From a virus: 46,428 bases of DNA. Below the pieces are notes generated by a model, which was given only the letters and a program-made list of their open reading frames with translations, was not told where the DNA came from and searched no databases. The number at the start of each line of letters is the position of its first letter. Positions within the stretch are counted from its first letter, which is position 1. Shown piece by piece: positions 37,618 to 45,095 of the stretch. The DNA lies in IMG/VR virus record IMGVR_UViG_3300024265_000091, positions 1-46,428 of that record; one strand, written 5' to 3'. The position numbers and the translations under genes were made by a program.

Positions 37618-37893
37618 ATGAAAAAAGTAATAACAATAATAGTAATGGCAATGGTACTGCTCATTAGTCCTGTGTGGGCAGAAGAAGAAAAGAAACCTGC
37701 AACTTATGAAGTTAGAATCGTTCTGGTTTATAATGCTGCATCCCAGGCAGGGGCCTCTCAACTCGTTTTTGAGACTTTGGCAAAACATGGAGAAGATTCA
37801 TGCAAGACATATATCACAATCAGGAAGAATAGTCTTTTACTGACATTTAGTGACAGTAGCGACAGTCTTTATACCATTGATTCTAATAGATAA
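37618..37893 (+). CDS. Small exported protein
   Basis: The 91-residue protein has a Sec signal (MKKVITIIVMAMVLLIS, cleavage likely after VWA at residue 21). The mature part is a short alpha/beta stretch with one Cys (DSCKTYITIRKNSLLLTF). Periplasmic or surface location is inferred. GAAAGGAG precedes it. Confidence 0.65.
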   Translation: MKKVITIIVMAMVLLISPVWAEEEKKPATYEVRIVLVYNAASQAGASQLVFETLAKHGEDSCKTYITIRKNSLLLTFSDSSDSLYTIDSNR

Positions 37894-37907
37894 GGAGGAA
37901 CTTAAAA

Positions 37908-38144
37908 ATGACTACTGACGAACCTTATCGTCCACGCCTGTCAATTGAGATCTCCAATCAACAGGCGAAGGACTTACGCTCGTTGATCCCTTGGGGATTA
38001 AAGAACCAAATGTTCTGTGTTATAATAGACGATGTCATTCGTCTTGCTCGTGAGCATGGACCAAACTTCCTGGCAGGAGTTCTGTCCAGGTCTATTAAGT
38101 TAGAAGAATATTCTAACGTGATGGGAGGAGGTCAATCAAAATGA
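37908..38144 (+). CDS. Ribbon-helix-helix-like protein
   Basis: The 78-residue protein has a strand RPRLSIEISNQQAKDLRSLI, then a helix and a second helix (FCVIIDDVIRLAREHG). This is the order of RHH/Arc-type DNA-binding dimers and of small phage proteins next to ParB-like genes. AAGGAGGAAC precedes it. It could be a regulator of the early arm. Confidence 0.6.
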   Translation: MTTDEPYRPRLSIEISNQQAKDLRSLIPWGLKNQMFCVIIDDVIRLAREHGPNFLAGVLSRSIKLEEYSNVMGGGQSK

Positions 38145-38365
38145 GTACGATTCAAGATCTTAAAGAATCCATCTCCACCATGTCAGACAATGCCCTATTC
38201 TCCTGCCTCAAAGACCTACGAAAAGCCCGTCGTACACCTGTCACAAATCCCACTAAAACACGAAAAGCCAAGAAGAAAACTAACATTAATCCAGTACTTC
38301 TGGTTGGCAAGATGACGTCTGAGCAGAAGGTACAGTTATTAAAGGAATTGGAGGAATTGATATGA
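38141..38365 (+). CDS. Small basic helical protein
   Basis: The 74-residue protein has a basic linker (RRTPVTNPTKTRKAKKKTN) between two helical parts, ending LKELEELI. It overlaps both neighbours by 4 bases (ATGA). The junction with the next gene is repeated 209 bases later. Confidence 0.62.
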   Translation: MSTIQDLKESISTMSDNALFSCLKDLRKARRTPVTNPTKTRKAKKKTNINPVLLVGKMTSEQKVQLLKELEELI

Positions 38366-38574
38366 GAAATTATAAATGTGATAATTGTAAGGATAATACT
38401 GACAAAGACTTAGGGCTAATAGGTGGGGCAGCCAGTCGCGAAGTATCTACTGGAATGATTGTGGGTTATTCTACACCTATTACCTTGGAGATATGCTTAG
38501 AAGTTTTTGGCACCCCTGCTAATGTAGATCTCTGCCCGAAATGTTTGAAGACTATTCTGGAGGAATTGATATGA
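38362..38574 (+). CDS. Zinc-ribbon microprotein
   Basis: The 70-residue protein has CDNC near the N-terminus and CPKC near the C-terminus, with Gly-rich middle (GLIGGAASREVSTGM). This resembles small zinc-binding proteins of other phages. It also ends in LEELI and overlaps the next ATG. Confidence 0.65.
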   Translation: MRNYKCDNCKDNTDKDLGLIGGAASREVSTGMIVGYSTPITLEICLEVFGTPANVDLCPKCLKTILEELI

Positions 38575-39923
38575 AACTAACCACAATACCTATTACTTCC
38601 ATCTTGATAGGTAAACGCTTTCGTGAGGAACTTGGTGATATCAAAGGACTTGCAGAATCCATGAAAAGCAAAGGAATTATTACTCCAATCGCGGTGTCCT
38701 CAGGGCCGGAAAATGTCTACCATCTCCTCGCTGGCGGACGAAGAATCGTCGCAGCTGAATTGGCAGGTATCACAGAGATTCCAGTTCGAATCTATGAGCG
38801 AGAACTAACCGAGCTAGAACTTCGTTCAATCGAACTTGAAGAAAACATCCAACGAAAAGATCTTGAGTGGTGGGAAAAAGTAAATCTCCAGAAAGAAATA
38901 AACGATCTTCAGCAACAGATTCATGGCCAGAAGTTTTCTACGGCAGAAGATGCTACAGGTTGGAGTATGAGAGACACTGCAAGTCTGATGGGCAAAAGTA
39001 TTGGTGGCATCTCGATGGATATTAAGCTTGCAGAAACTATGAAGGAGATGCCAGAATTGGAGTGGGACAAATGCAAGAACAAAAGTGATGCTGTCAAGTT
39101 GATGAGCAAGGTCGAGGAGGCCTTCATTCGCCAGGAACTTTCGAAGCGTGCGGAAGATGTCATTTCCACTGGTGGGCAAAACGCTGCAAGAAAGCGGTTA
39201 ATGGATTCCTACATTGTCCGTGATTATCTGGAGGCTGTGAAAGATCTCGAGGCTGGAATGTTCAATCTTGTAGAAATTGATCCTCCCTACTCGATTGATC
39301 TTGGTAAAATGAAGAAAGAGGATGGAATCTCGAAGTATGACTATGGTAAGGAAGGTTATAATGAAATTAGGGAATCTGACTATATAAACTTCATTCACGA
39401 AGTGTTATGCGAAACATATCACGTTATGGCAGAAAACTCATGGCTCTTACTTTGGTTTGCTCCTGAACCTTGGTTCACAGTTATGTTTGAATTACTAATC
39501 GATGTAGGCTTCAATCTAAATCGTATGCCAGCTATCTGGGTCAAAGGTGAAGAGGATGATAAATTAGTAGTTGACCACATAACTGGTCAGACTATGCATC
39601 CCCAGACTCACCTTGCCAACTCGTATGAAATGTTCTTCTGGGCTCGTAAAGGAAACCCACCGTTAGCTAAGCCTGGATCAACTAATTCATTCCCCTACCG
39701 TCCAGTCCCGCCACAAAAGAAAATCCACCCTACTGAGCGTCCACTTGATTTGATGCTCGACATTTTATCGACTTTTGCGTTTGAGAATTCCACAGTCCTT
39801 GTGCCATTCGCTGGAAGTGGCAATACTCTCGTTGCTGCTCACCAGTTGAAAATGCATCCAGTCGGATTCGATCTGAGTCAACAATTCAAAGATGCATTTA
39901 ACATTAGGTGTATGTCTATGTAA
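38571..39923 (+). CDS. ParB-like domain fused to DNA methyltransferase
   Basis: The 450-residue protein starts at the ATGA at 38571. Residues 1-100 are ParB-like: ILIGKRFREELGDIKGLAES, then LLAGGRRIVAAELAG (52-66), then ELEENIQRKDL (88-98). Residues 230-425 are an N6A/N4C methyltransferase with catalytic DPPY (237-240) placed before the SAM motif FAGSG (413-417), the beta-class order. Such fusions occur in many phages and plasmids and are thought to protect DNA from host restriction, or to guide methylation by the ParB domain. An HTH-like part (SMRDTASLMGKSIGGISMDI) lies between the two. Confidence 0.85.
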   Translation: MKLTTIPITSILIGKRFREELGDIKGLAESMKSKGIITPIAVSSGPENVYHLLAGGRRIVAAELAGITEIPVRIYERELTELELRSIELEENIQRKDLEWWEKVNLQKEINDLQQQIHGQKFSTAEDATGWSMRDTASLMGKSIGGISMDIKLAETMKEMPELEWDKCKNKSDAVKLMSKVEEAFIRQELSKRAEDVISTGGQNAARKRLMDSYIVRDYLEAVKDLEAGMFNLVEIDPPYSIDLGKMKKEDGISKYDYGKEGYNEIRESDYINFIHEVLCETYHVMAENSWLLLWFAPEPWFTVMFELLIDVGFNLNRMPAIWVKGEEDDKLVVDHITGQTMHPQTHLANSYEMFFWARKGNPPLAKPGSTNSFPYRPVPPQKKIHPTERPLDLMLDILSTFAFENSTVLVPFAGSGNTLVAAHQLKMHPVGFDLSQQFKDAFNIRCMSM

Positions 39924-39946
39924 CTATGATCATTTTTTGAACAAAG
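39924..39946 (+). promoter_or_regulatory. Dispersed palindromic operator-like site, copy 14
   Basis: CTATGATCAT-N3-TTGAACAAAG, directly continued by GAGG of the thyX ribosome site. Oriented with transcription. Confidence 0.78.
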
Positions 39947-39960
39947 GAGGAATTAAGAAC

Positions 39961-40620
39961 ATGATATTAGTAAAACCTAGTTTCGAAATTAGGAGAATAA
40001 TGGCATTTGAGGGAAACTCATCACCACTGCATGACATTGAGGTGGCTGGTAGAATCTGTTATAAATCTGAAGATGTCATGACTGAGGATACAGTGGGAAG
40101 ATTTGTAAAGTCTATTCTCAAACGAGGACACGAATCTGTTATTGAACACTCTGCCATGACAGTGAAATTCATCTGTGATCGTGGAGTATCACATGAACTT
40201 GTGCGTCATCGACTGGCTGCATACTCTCAAGAATCTACAAGATACTGTAACTATAAAGGAGGAGTTACTTTTATTATTCCTCCTTGGGTAGATTATTACA
40301 AGCCAGGGGAATATGATACCAGAGACTACCCTACAGATGCCTCGGATCCTACTTGGGATTGGTTCAATGCTATAGTATGGTCCGAAGTACATTATATAGA
40401 GCTACTTGACAAAGGCTGGTCTCCTCAGCAAGCCCGATCAGTTCTTCCAAACTCTACAAAAACTGAGATTATTGTAACTGCAAATTTTCGTGAGTGGCGT
40501 CATATCTTTCGTCTTCGCTGCTCAAAGGCTGCCCATCCACAGATGAGAGAGGTTATGATTCCACTCCATGAGAAATGTAAAGAGTTAATCCCTATCATTT
40601 TTGATGACATTGACTACTAA
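39961..40620 (+). CDS. thyX: Flavin-dependent thymidylate synthase
   Basis: ThyX makes dTMP from dUMP with FAD and NADPH, feeding phage DNA synthesis. The ATG at 39961 follows GGAGGAATTAAGAAC. The 219-residue protein has the ThyX signature RHR (82-84) followed 8 residues on by S92 and then RY (RHRLAAYSQESTRY). ESVIEHSAMTVKF lies near 58, and the conserved C-terminal REWRHIFRLRCSKAAHPQMR is present. Length is as expected. Its expression is placed under operator-like copy 14. Confidence 0.93.
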   Translation: MILVKPSFEIRRIMAFEGNSSPLHDIEVAGRICYKSEDVMTEDTVGRFVKSILKRGHESVIEHSAMTVKFICDRGVSHELVRHRLAAYSQESTRYCNYKGGVTFIIPPWVDYYKPGEYDTRDYPTDASDPTWDWFNAIVWSEVHYIELLDKGWSPQQARSVLPNSTKTEIIVTANFREWRHIFRLRCSKAAHPQMREVMIPLHEKCKELIPIIFDDIDY

Positions 40621-40634
40621 TCAAAGGAATTATT

Positions 40635-40775
40635 ATGCACTGTCCTAACTGTAACTTTTGGAACTTATGTCCGAGATGTAATAACTACATCTGTGAGGCG
40701 TGTGGAGAAGAACTTGACCCAAGTGAAGAGGAGGAAAAAAATGAAGAAACTAAAAAGAAACCAGAAGTGTCCTAA
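40635..40775 (+). CDS. Double zinc-knuckle microprotein
   Basis: The 46-residue frame has CPNCNFWNLCPRC and then CEACGEE within the first 25 residues, six Cys in C-x2-C pairs. An acidic-then-basic tail follows (DPSEEEEKNEETKKKPE). AAAGGAAT precedes it. It overlaps the next gene by 35 bases. Confidence 0.6.
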   Translation: MHCPNCNFWNLCPRCNNYICEACGEELDPSEEEEKNEETKKKPEVS

Positions 40776-40899
40776 GTGTGGTGAACGATCTTTTGCTATG
40801 AAATATCTACCAATAGTGGATAGTGTAGAGCTTACGTGCTATAACTGTAAATATATATGGGATGTATTGCCTTTAGATTGCAAGAAGGAGAGAAAATGA
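40741..40899 (+). CDS. Zinc-ribbon microprotein
   Basis: I chose the ATG at 40741 (GAGGAGGAAAAAA upstream). The 52-residue protein has CPKCG and CYNCK separated by 23 residues, a standard zinc ribbon. It overlaps the end of the previous microprotein in a different frame. Confidence 0.62.
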   Translation: MKKLKRNQKCPKCGERSFAMKYLPIVDSVELTCYNCKYIWDVLPLDCKKERK

Positions 40900-41069
40900 C
40901 TAAATTATTCGGTTATATTGCAGTATGTGTAATTACAGTATTTATGCTATATGGATGCTATTGGGTGATCAAGACAGTAAGTTATAAAGTCTTCTATAGT
41001 GAAATGGTAAGATCAACCATTACCGAGATGGTAAAACCTGAATCATTAAGGGAGAAATTAGATGACTGA
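40896..41069 (+). CDS. Small single-span membrane protein
   Basis: The ATG at 40896 overlaps the previous stop (AATGA). The 57-residue protein has one hydrophobic helix (GYIAVCVITVFMLYGCYW) and a charged tail. Unknown role. Confidence 0.6.
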   Translation: MTKLFGYIAVCVITVFMLYGCYWVIKTVSYKVFYSEMVRSTITEMVKPESLREKLDD

Positions 41070-43515
41070 AAAACCCCATTCTTATGTCCCACCTTCTGGT
41101 CCCAAAGACGCTCTAATTGCTCTCGTTGGTGAACAGCCTGGCAGGCAAGAGGTATTAAGTCGCAAGCCTTTTGTTGGTCCTTCTGGGCACGTTCTAATCG
41201 AATGTCTCAACGCTGTCGGAATTGCCAGAACTGAATGTTATTTCACTAATGTCATTAAGGACCTTGACAAGCATATCAGCAGTTATATAAACCTGGCAAG
41301 TAAAGGTCAATCCATTCTACCCTTCGGCCAGCACTATATTGACGAGCTGAAGACTGAATTGGAAGGTGTAAAATCTAATGTAATCGTAGCTGTCGGAAAC
41401 ATCGCTCTATTCGCTCTTACTTCACGGACTGGCATAACCAAGTGGCGAGGTTCTGTCCTTGAATCCACACTTCTGCCAGGTCGCAAGATTATTCCAGTTA
41501 TTCACCCTGCAACTGTGCTCCCGCCAAAGAATGTCTACCTAAACAAATACCTAATAGTTCATGATCTTAATCGTGCAAAGCAACATTCATCATATCCTGA
41601 AAGTGGTCTAATTGATCGTGACTATATAACTGGTCCATCATTCTATGATATTCTGAGCTTCCTTCATTCATGTAAAGAATGGGGACTAAAGAATATAACG
41701 ATTGACTTCGACATTGAACTTTATAATGAACAAATCTCTTGCATTTCATTTACTTACAGTCCTTCCTTCGCCATGTCTATTCCTTTCGTTCACTCAAAGG
41801 GTGACTACTTAACCGTCGATCAGGAGGCCGAAGTCTGGCTGGAAATTGCCAGTATATTGGAGAATCCTAAAATCAAGAAGCGCGGCCAGAACATCTTATT
41901 CGATACTCATTTATTACTGCGCTATTATGGAATCAAAACAGTTAACCTTGATGATACTATGATTGCCCAGCAGATTATATCGCCAGATTATCCCAAAGGT
42001 CTTGATTTTATCACCTCAATTTACACTGATCTTCCATACTACAAAGCCGAAGGTAAAAAGTGGTTCAAGGTTGGTGGTGCATGGGAAACTTTATGGCAGT
42101 ACAACGCCCGCGATTCTATTGCCTGCGCTATTGCCTTTCCAAAGCAACTCGAGGAGCTAACTGCTCAAGGCAATCTCAAAACCTATGAACGCCAGAAAGG
42201 ACTAATTGAGCCTCTTGCTTATATGCAGGAGAGAGGAATAAAGTGCGATATTGTGGGAATGAAAAACGGGTACGCCCATGCTGACGAAAAACTTAAAGAA
42301 TTACAGGAGGAACTAAATCATGTGGCTGGTAAAGTACTTAATCCAAACTCACCGAAACAACTCAAGGAATATTTTTACCTTGACAAAGGTATTAAACCTT
42401 ATCGAAAGAGTGGTAAGCCTACGACGAACGACGACGCACTTAAGCGACTTGCTCGAAGAGGCTTTCGAGAGGCTTCAATCATCCAGAAGATGCGGCGGAC
42501 AAATAAAGAACGATCAAACTATCTTGACCCTTCTCACGTCGATCCAGACGGACGTATTAGATGTTCATACAACCCTGTCGGTACTCACTACTCACGCATC
42601 TCGTCTTCGAAGAATATCTTTGGAACTGGAACCAATCTCCAGAACTGGCCACACTCCATGCTCAAGTACCTTATCGCCGATGATGGGTATCTCTACTATT
42701 CCTTCGACCTTAGCCAATTCGAGAATCGAATCGTTGCCTACGTAGGTCCAGTCCCACAAATGATAGAAGCATTCGAGTCTGGTACTGATGTCCACTCACT
42801 AACTGCCAGTTTAATTTTCGAGAAACCCATAACCGATGTTTCCCGTGAAGATGGTTCCTCAACTTTAGGTGATGGTATGCACTCAGAACGCTTCTGGGGT
42901 AAGGGAGCAAATCATAAACTTAACTATGATATAGGCTATAAATCATTTGCACTTGAATATGAACTTCCTGAGCCACAGTCCAAGTATATAATCGAGAAAT
43001 ATCACAATGCATATCCAGGTGTTCGTCAAGGCTTTCATAACATGGTTAGAAAGCAGCTGGCCAAGAATAGAATTCTTACCAACTTGATGGGCAGGCGAAC
43101 GAAGTTCATGGGACGCTGGGAAGATAAGCTATTCAAGGAAGCTTATTCCTGTATCCCTCAAGGAACTTGTGGAGATATTATCAATGAGAGAGGAGTTAAT
43201 TATATCTATTATAATCAAGACCTGTTCGGTCCTATTGAACTTCTAACTCAGGTTCATGACAGTGTGGGATTCCAGATTCCATTAACAACTACTTGGTACT
43301 CTGTCGCCATGATGCTTAACTCAATCAAGGCTATGCTGGAAACTCCTCTTGAGTGGCATGGTCGTGAGTTCGTCGTCCCTGTGGATCTATCTGTTGGTCT
43401 AAACATGGGAGAGGTCAACGAGCTTAGTCATAAGTATTGGCCTTCAAACGACCGAATGCTTGCTGAGTGGTTGGAACAAAACTATGATCAATTATTGAAC
43501 AAAGGGAGGGAGTAA
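41062..43515 (+). CDS. UDG - 3'-5' exonuclease - family A DNA polymerase fusion
   Basis: This 817-residue protein is the replicative polymerase. Residues 1-175 are a uracil-DNA-glycosylase domain with GEQPGRQE (23-30), FVGPSGH and the IHPAT motif near 148. Residues 210-360 are a DEDDy exonuclease with FDIE (Asp217, Glu219) and YNARD (347-351), so proofreading should be active. Residues 370-817 are PolA: motif A SFDLSQFENR (Asp549), motif B RFWGKGANHKLNYDIGYK (610-627), motif C VHDS (731-734). UDG-PolA fusions are known in large phages such as SPO1. A copy of the dispersed palindrome lies at its 3' end. Confidence 0.92.
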   Translation: MTEKPHSYVPPSGPKDALIALVGEQPGRQEVLSRKPFVGPSGHVLIECLNAVGIARTECYFTNVIKDLDKHISSYINLASKGQSILPFGQHYIDELKTELEGVKSNVIVAVGNIALFALTSRTGITKWRGSVLESTLLPGRKIIPVIHPATVLPPKNVYLNKYLIVHDLNRAKQHSSYPESGLIDRDYITGPSFYDILSFLHSCKEWGLKNITIDFDIELYNEQISCISFTYSPSFAMSIPFVHSKGDYLTVDQEAEVWLEIASILENPKIKKRGQNILFDTHLLLRYYGIKTVNLDDTMIAQQIISPDYPKGLDFITSIYTDLPYYKAEGKKWFKVGGAWETLWQYNARDSIACAIAFPKQLEELTAQGNLKTYERQKGLIEPLAYMQERGIKCDIVGMKNGYAHADEKLKELQEELNHVAGKVLNPNSPKQLKEYFYLDKGIKPYRKSGKPTTNDDALKRLARRGFREASIIQKMRRTNKERSNYLDPSHVDPDGRIRCSYNPVGTHYSRISSSKNIFGTGTNLQNWPHSMLKYLIADDGYLYYSFDLSQFENRIVAYVGPVPQMIEAFESGTDVHSLTASLIFEKPITDVSREDGSSTLGDGMHSERFWGKGANHKLNYDIGYKSFALEYELPEPQSKYIIEKYHNAYPGVRQGFHNMVRKQLAKNRILTNLMGRRTKFMGRWEDKLFKEAYSCIPQGTCGDIINERGVNYIYYNQDLFGPIELLTQVHDSVGFQIPLTTTWYSVAMMLNSIKAMLETPLEWHGREFVVPVDLSVGLNMGEVNELSHKYWPSNDRMLAEWLEQNYDQLLNKGRE
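43482..43504 (+). promoter_or_regulatory. Dispersed palindromic operator-like site, copy 15, inside polymerase
   Basis: CTATGATCAA-N3-TTGAACAAAG is an exact consensus copy at the end of the polymerase reading frame. There it encodes YDQLLNKG as in the ligase. GGGAGGGAG of the next gene follows. Oriented with transcription. Confidence 0.8.
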
Positions 43516-43517
43516 CA

Positions 43518-43910
43518 ATGACAACAAGATCAATCAATGAGTGCTTTGACTTTGAGGAACTAGAAGAAAAAACATATACTAGGTATATAGCAATAGATCT
43601 TAGCAAAACATCTATTCTAGTAGTTGATCCATATATGATAAATATAAGAGACCTAATTGATGCAAAGTTTGACCTTGATCATGAAAGAACGCTACTTGTC
43701 AGAGCCAGAAGATCGGCTTGGGGAGTTGGTGATTTACATAGATATATCTTTGCAATAAAAAGGGAGGGCTCATGTAATGTATCCAAACCACTACCTTTTA
43801 TACCTTACAAACATGAGTGTGGTTGGGTTTCTAGTCCGGGACAGTGGATAAAATGTAGTTCACTTAACAAACCGTTATGCCCCAAATGTGGAAAGACGTT
43901 TGATGGCTAG
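43518..43910 (+). CDS. Early protein with portal-derived segment and zinc ribbon
   Basis: In this 130-residue protein residues 33-72 (ILVVDPYMINIRDLIDAK, then LLVRARRSAWGVGD) align with the portal's residues 403-436 (MLVVDPYLVNINDLKD, then KLIRMRRPAWGRGIGD). About two thirds are identical apart from a six-residue insertion. The DNA sequences differ, so the split is old. The C-terminal part has Cys101, Cys113 and CPKC (121-124), a zinc ribbon. It lies between polymerase and the DUF3987 ATPase, not with structural genes. It could be a portal decoy or packaging regulator, or a domain shared by descent. Confidence 0.72.
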   Translation: MTTRSINECFDFEELEEKTYTRYIAIDLSKTSILVVDPYMINIRDLIDAKFDLDHERTLLVRARRSAWGVGDLHRYIFAIKREGSCNVSKPLPFIPYKHECGWVSSPGQWIKCSSLNKPLCPKCGKTFDG

Positions 43911-45087
43911 AATCCTCCCCGACTGGATCGACTCCTACTTGGAATACACCGACAATTCCGAACCTCCCTACACTTACCGCTTATGGACAGCTATAAGTTG
44001 TATTGCCGCCTGTCTTCAACGTAAATGCAGACTCCCGTGGGGACATCTGACCTTTTATCCTAACTTCTACATCGTCCTGGTAGGCCCCACTGGTAAGGCT
44101 CGCAAAGGTACTGCTATGGGACCTGGCCAGAAACTACTCCGTAATCTAGGCATTCACATGACTGCTGAGGCTATCACTCGTGAAGCCCTAATCCGCGAAC
44201 TAGCTGGCGCTAAGGGCTCCACTATTGATCCTTCAACTGGTGCTACTAAAATATATTGTTCTCTGACAATTTTCTCTAAGGAACTTACAGTATTCCTCGG
44301 CTACCAAAATCAGCAACTAATGTCTGACCTAACCGACTGGTACGACTGTGATGACTATTGGACCTATCGCACAAAAACTCAGGGAACTGACAGGATTGAA
44401 GGTGTCTGGGTTAATATGTTCGGTGCTACAACTCCTTCTCTCATTGCTACTGCGATGCCTATGGATGCAATCGGTGGCGGCCTGACCTCACGAATCATCT
44501 TCATTTATGAACCTAAGAAAGGTAAAGTCGTGGCAGTGCCTATAAAAACATCTCGTGAGCGTGAACTGGAAAAACAACTAGAACGTGATCTAGAACAAAT
44601 CTTCATGCTTCAAGGCGAGTTCGTTGCCAGTGCAGATCTCCTAGATGTATGGGTACCTTGGTATACTGCAGCTGACGATAACCATCCTTTTGAAGACGAC
44701 CGCTTTGCGGGTTACTTTGAACGTCGAGGTAATCATGCACTTAAATTATCTATGATAATCAATGCTTCACGAACAGATGATATGATAGTTACTAAGGAAG
44801 ATCTTACAAAGGCGTTGGACATTCTTGCTTTGACAGAGAAGAAAATGCCTGCTACTTTCAGCGGTGTTGGCAAGTCACAACAGGCAGATACATTGTCGAA
44901 GGTCTGGAATGAAATCGCGGCCAATGATCAGATGACCATGACCCAGTTGATGCGTCGCTTCCATCGTGACGCTGGTAAGATAGAAATGGAAGCAATTATT
45001 GGAACCTTGATCTCAATGGGAAGTGTAAGACAGACCCGTAAGGATGGAGATTGGTTATTGACTTACATCGACAAGGACAAGGACTAA
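43903..45087 (+). CDS. DUF3987-type ATPase, probable replicative helicase/primase-associated
   Basis: I chose the ATG at 43903 (GGAAAGACGTTTG upstream, overlapping the previous stop). The 394-residue protein has Walker A GPTGKARKGT near 61-70. It also has the family-typical SLTIFSKELTVFLGYQNQQ, a helical part with RIEGVWVNMFGATTPS and GGGLTSRIIFIYEP, and a winged-helix-like C-terminus (DQMTMTQLMRRFHRD). This matches the DUF3987/YfjI group of phage and plasmid helicase-like ATPases. It is the last early gene; its stop is 8 bases from the convergent stop of the right-edge gene. Confidence 0.75.
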   Translation: MARILPDWIDSYLEYTDNSEPPYTYRLWTAISCIAACLQRKCRLPWGHLTFYPNFYIVLVGPTGKARKGTAMGPGQKLLRNLGIHMTAEAITREALIRELAGAKGSTIDPSTGATKIYCSLTIFSKELTVFLGYQNQQLMSDLTDWYDCDDYWTYRTKTQGTDRIEGVWVNMFGATTPSLIATAMPMDAIGGGLTSRIIFIYEPKKGKVVAVPIKTSRERELEKQLERDLEQIFMLQGEFVASADLLDVWVPWYTAADDNHPFEDDRFAGYFERRGNHALKLSMIINASRTDDMIVTKEDLTKALDILALTEKKMPATFSGVGKSQQADTLSKVWNEIAANDQMTMTQLMRRFHRDAGKIEMEAIIGTLISMGSVRQTRKDGDWLLTYIDKDKD

Positions 45088-45095
45088 CTAGTAAA

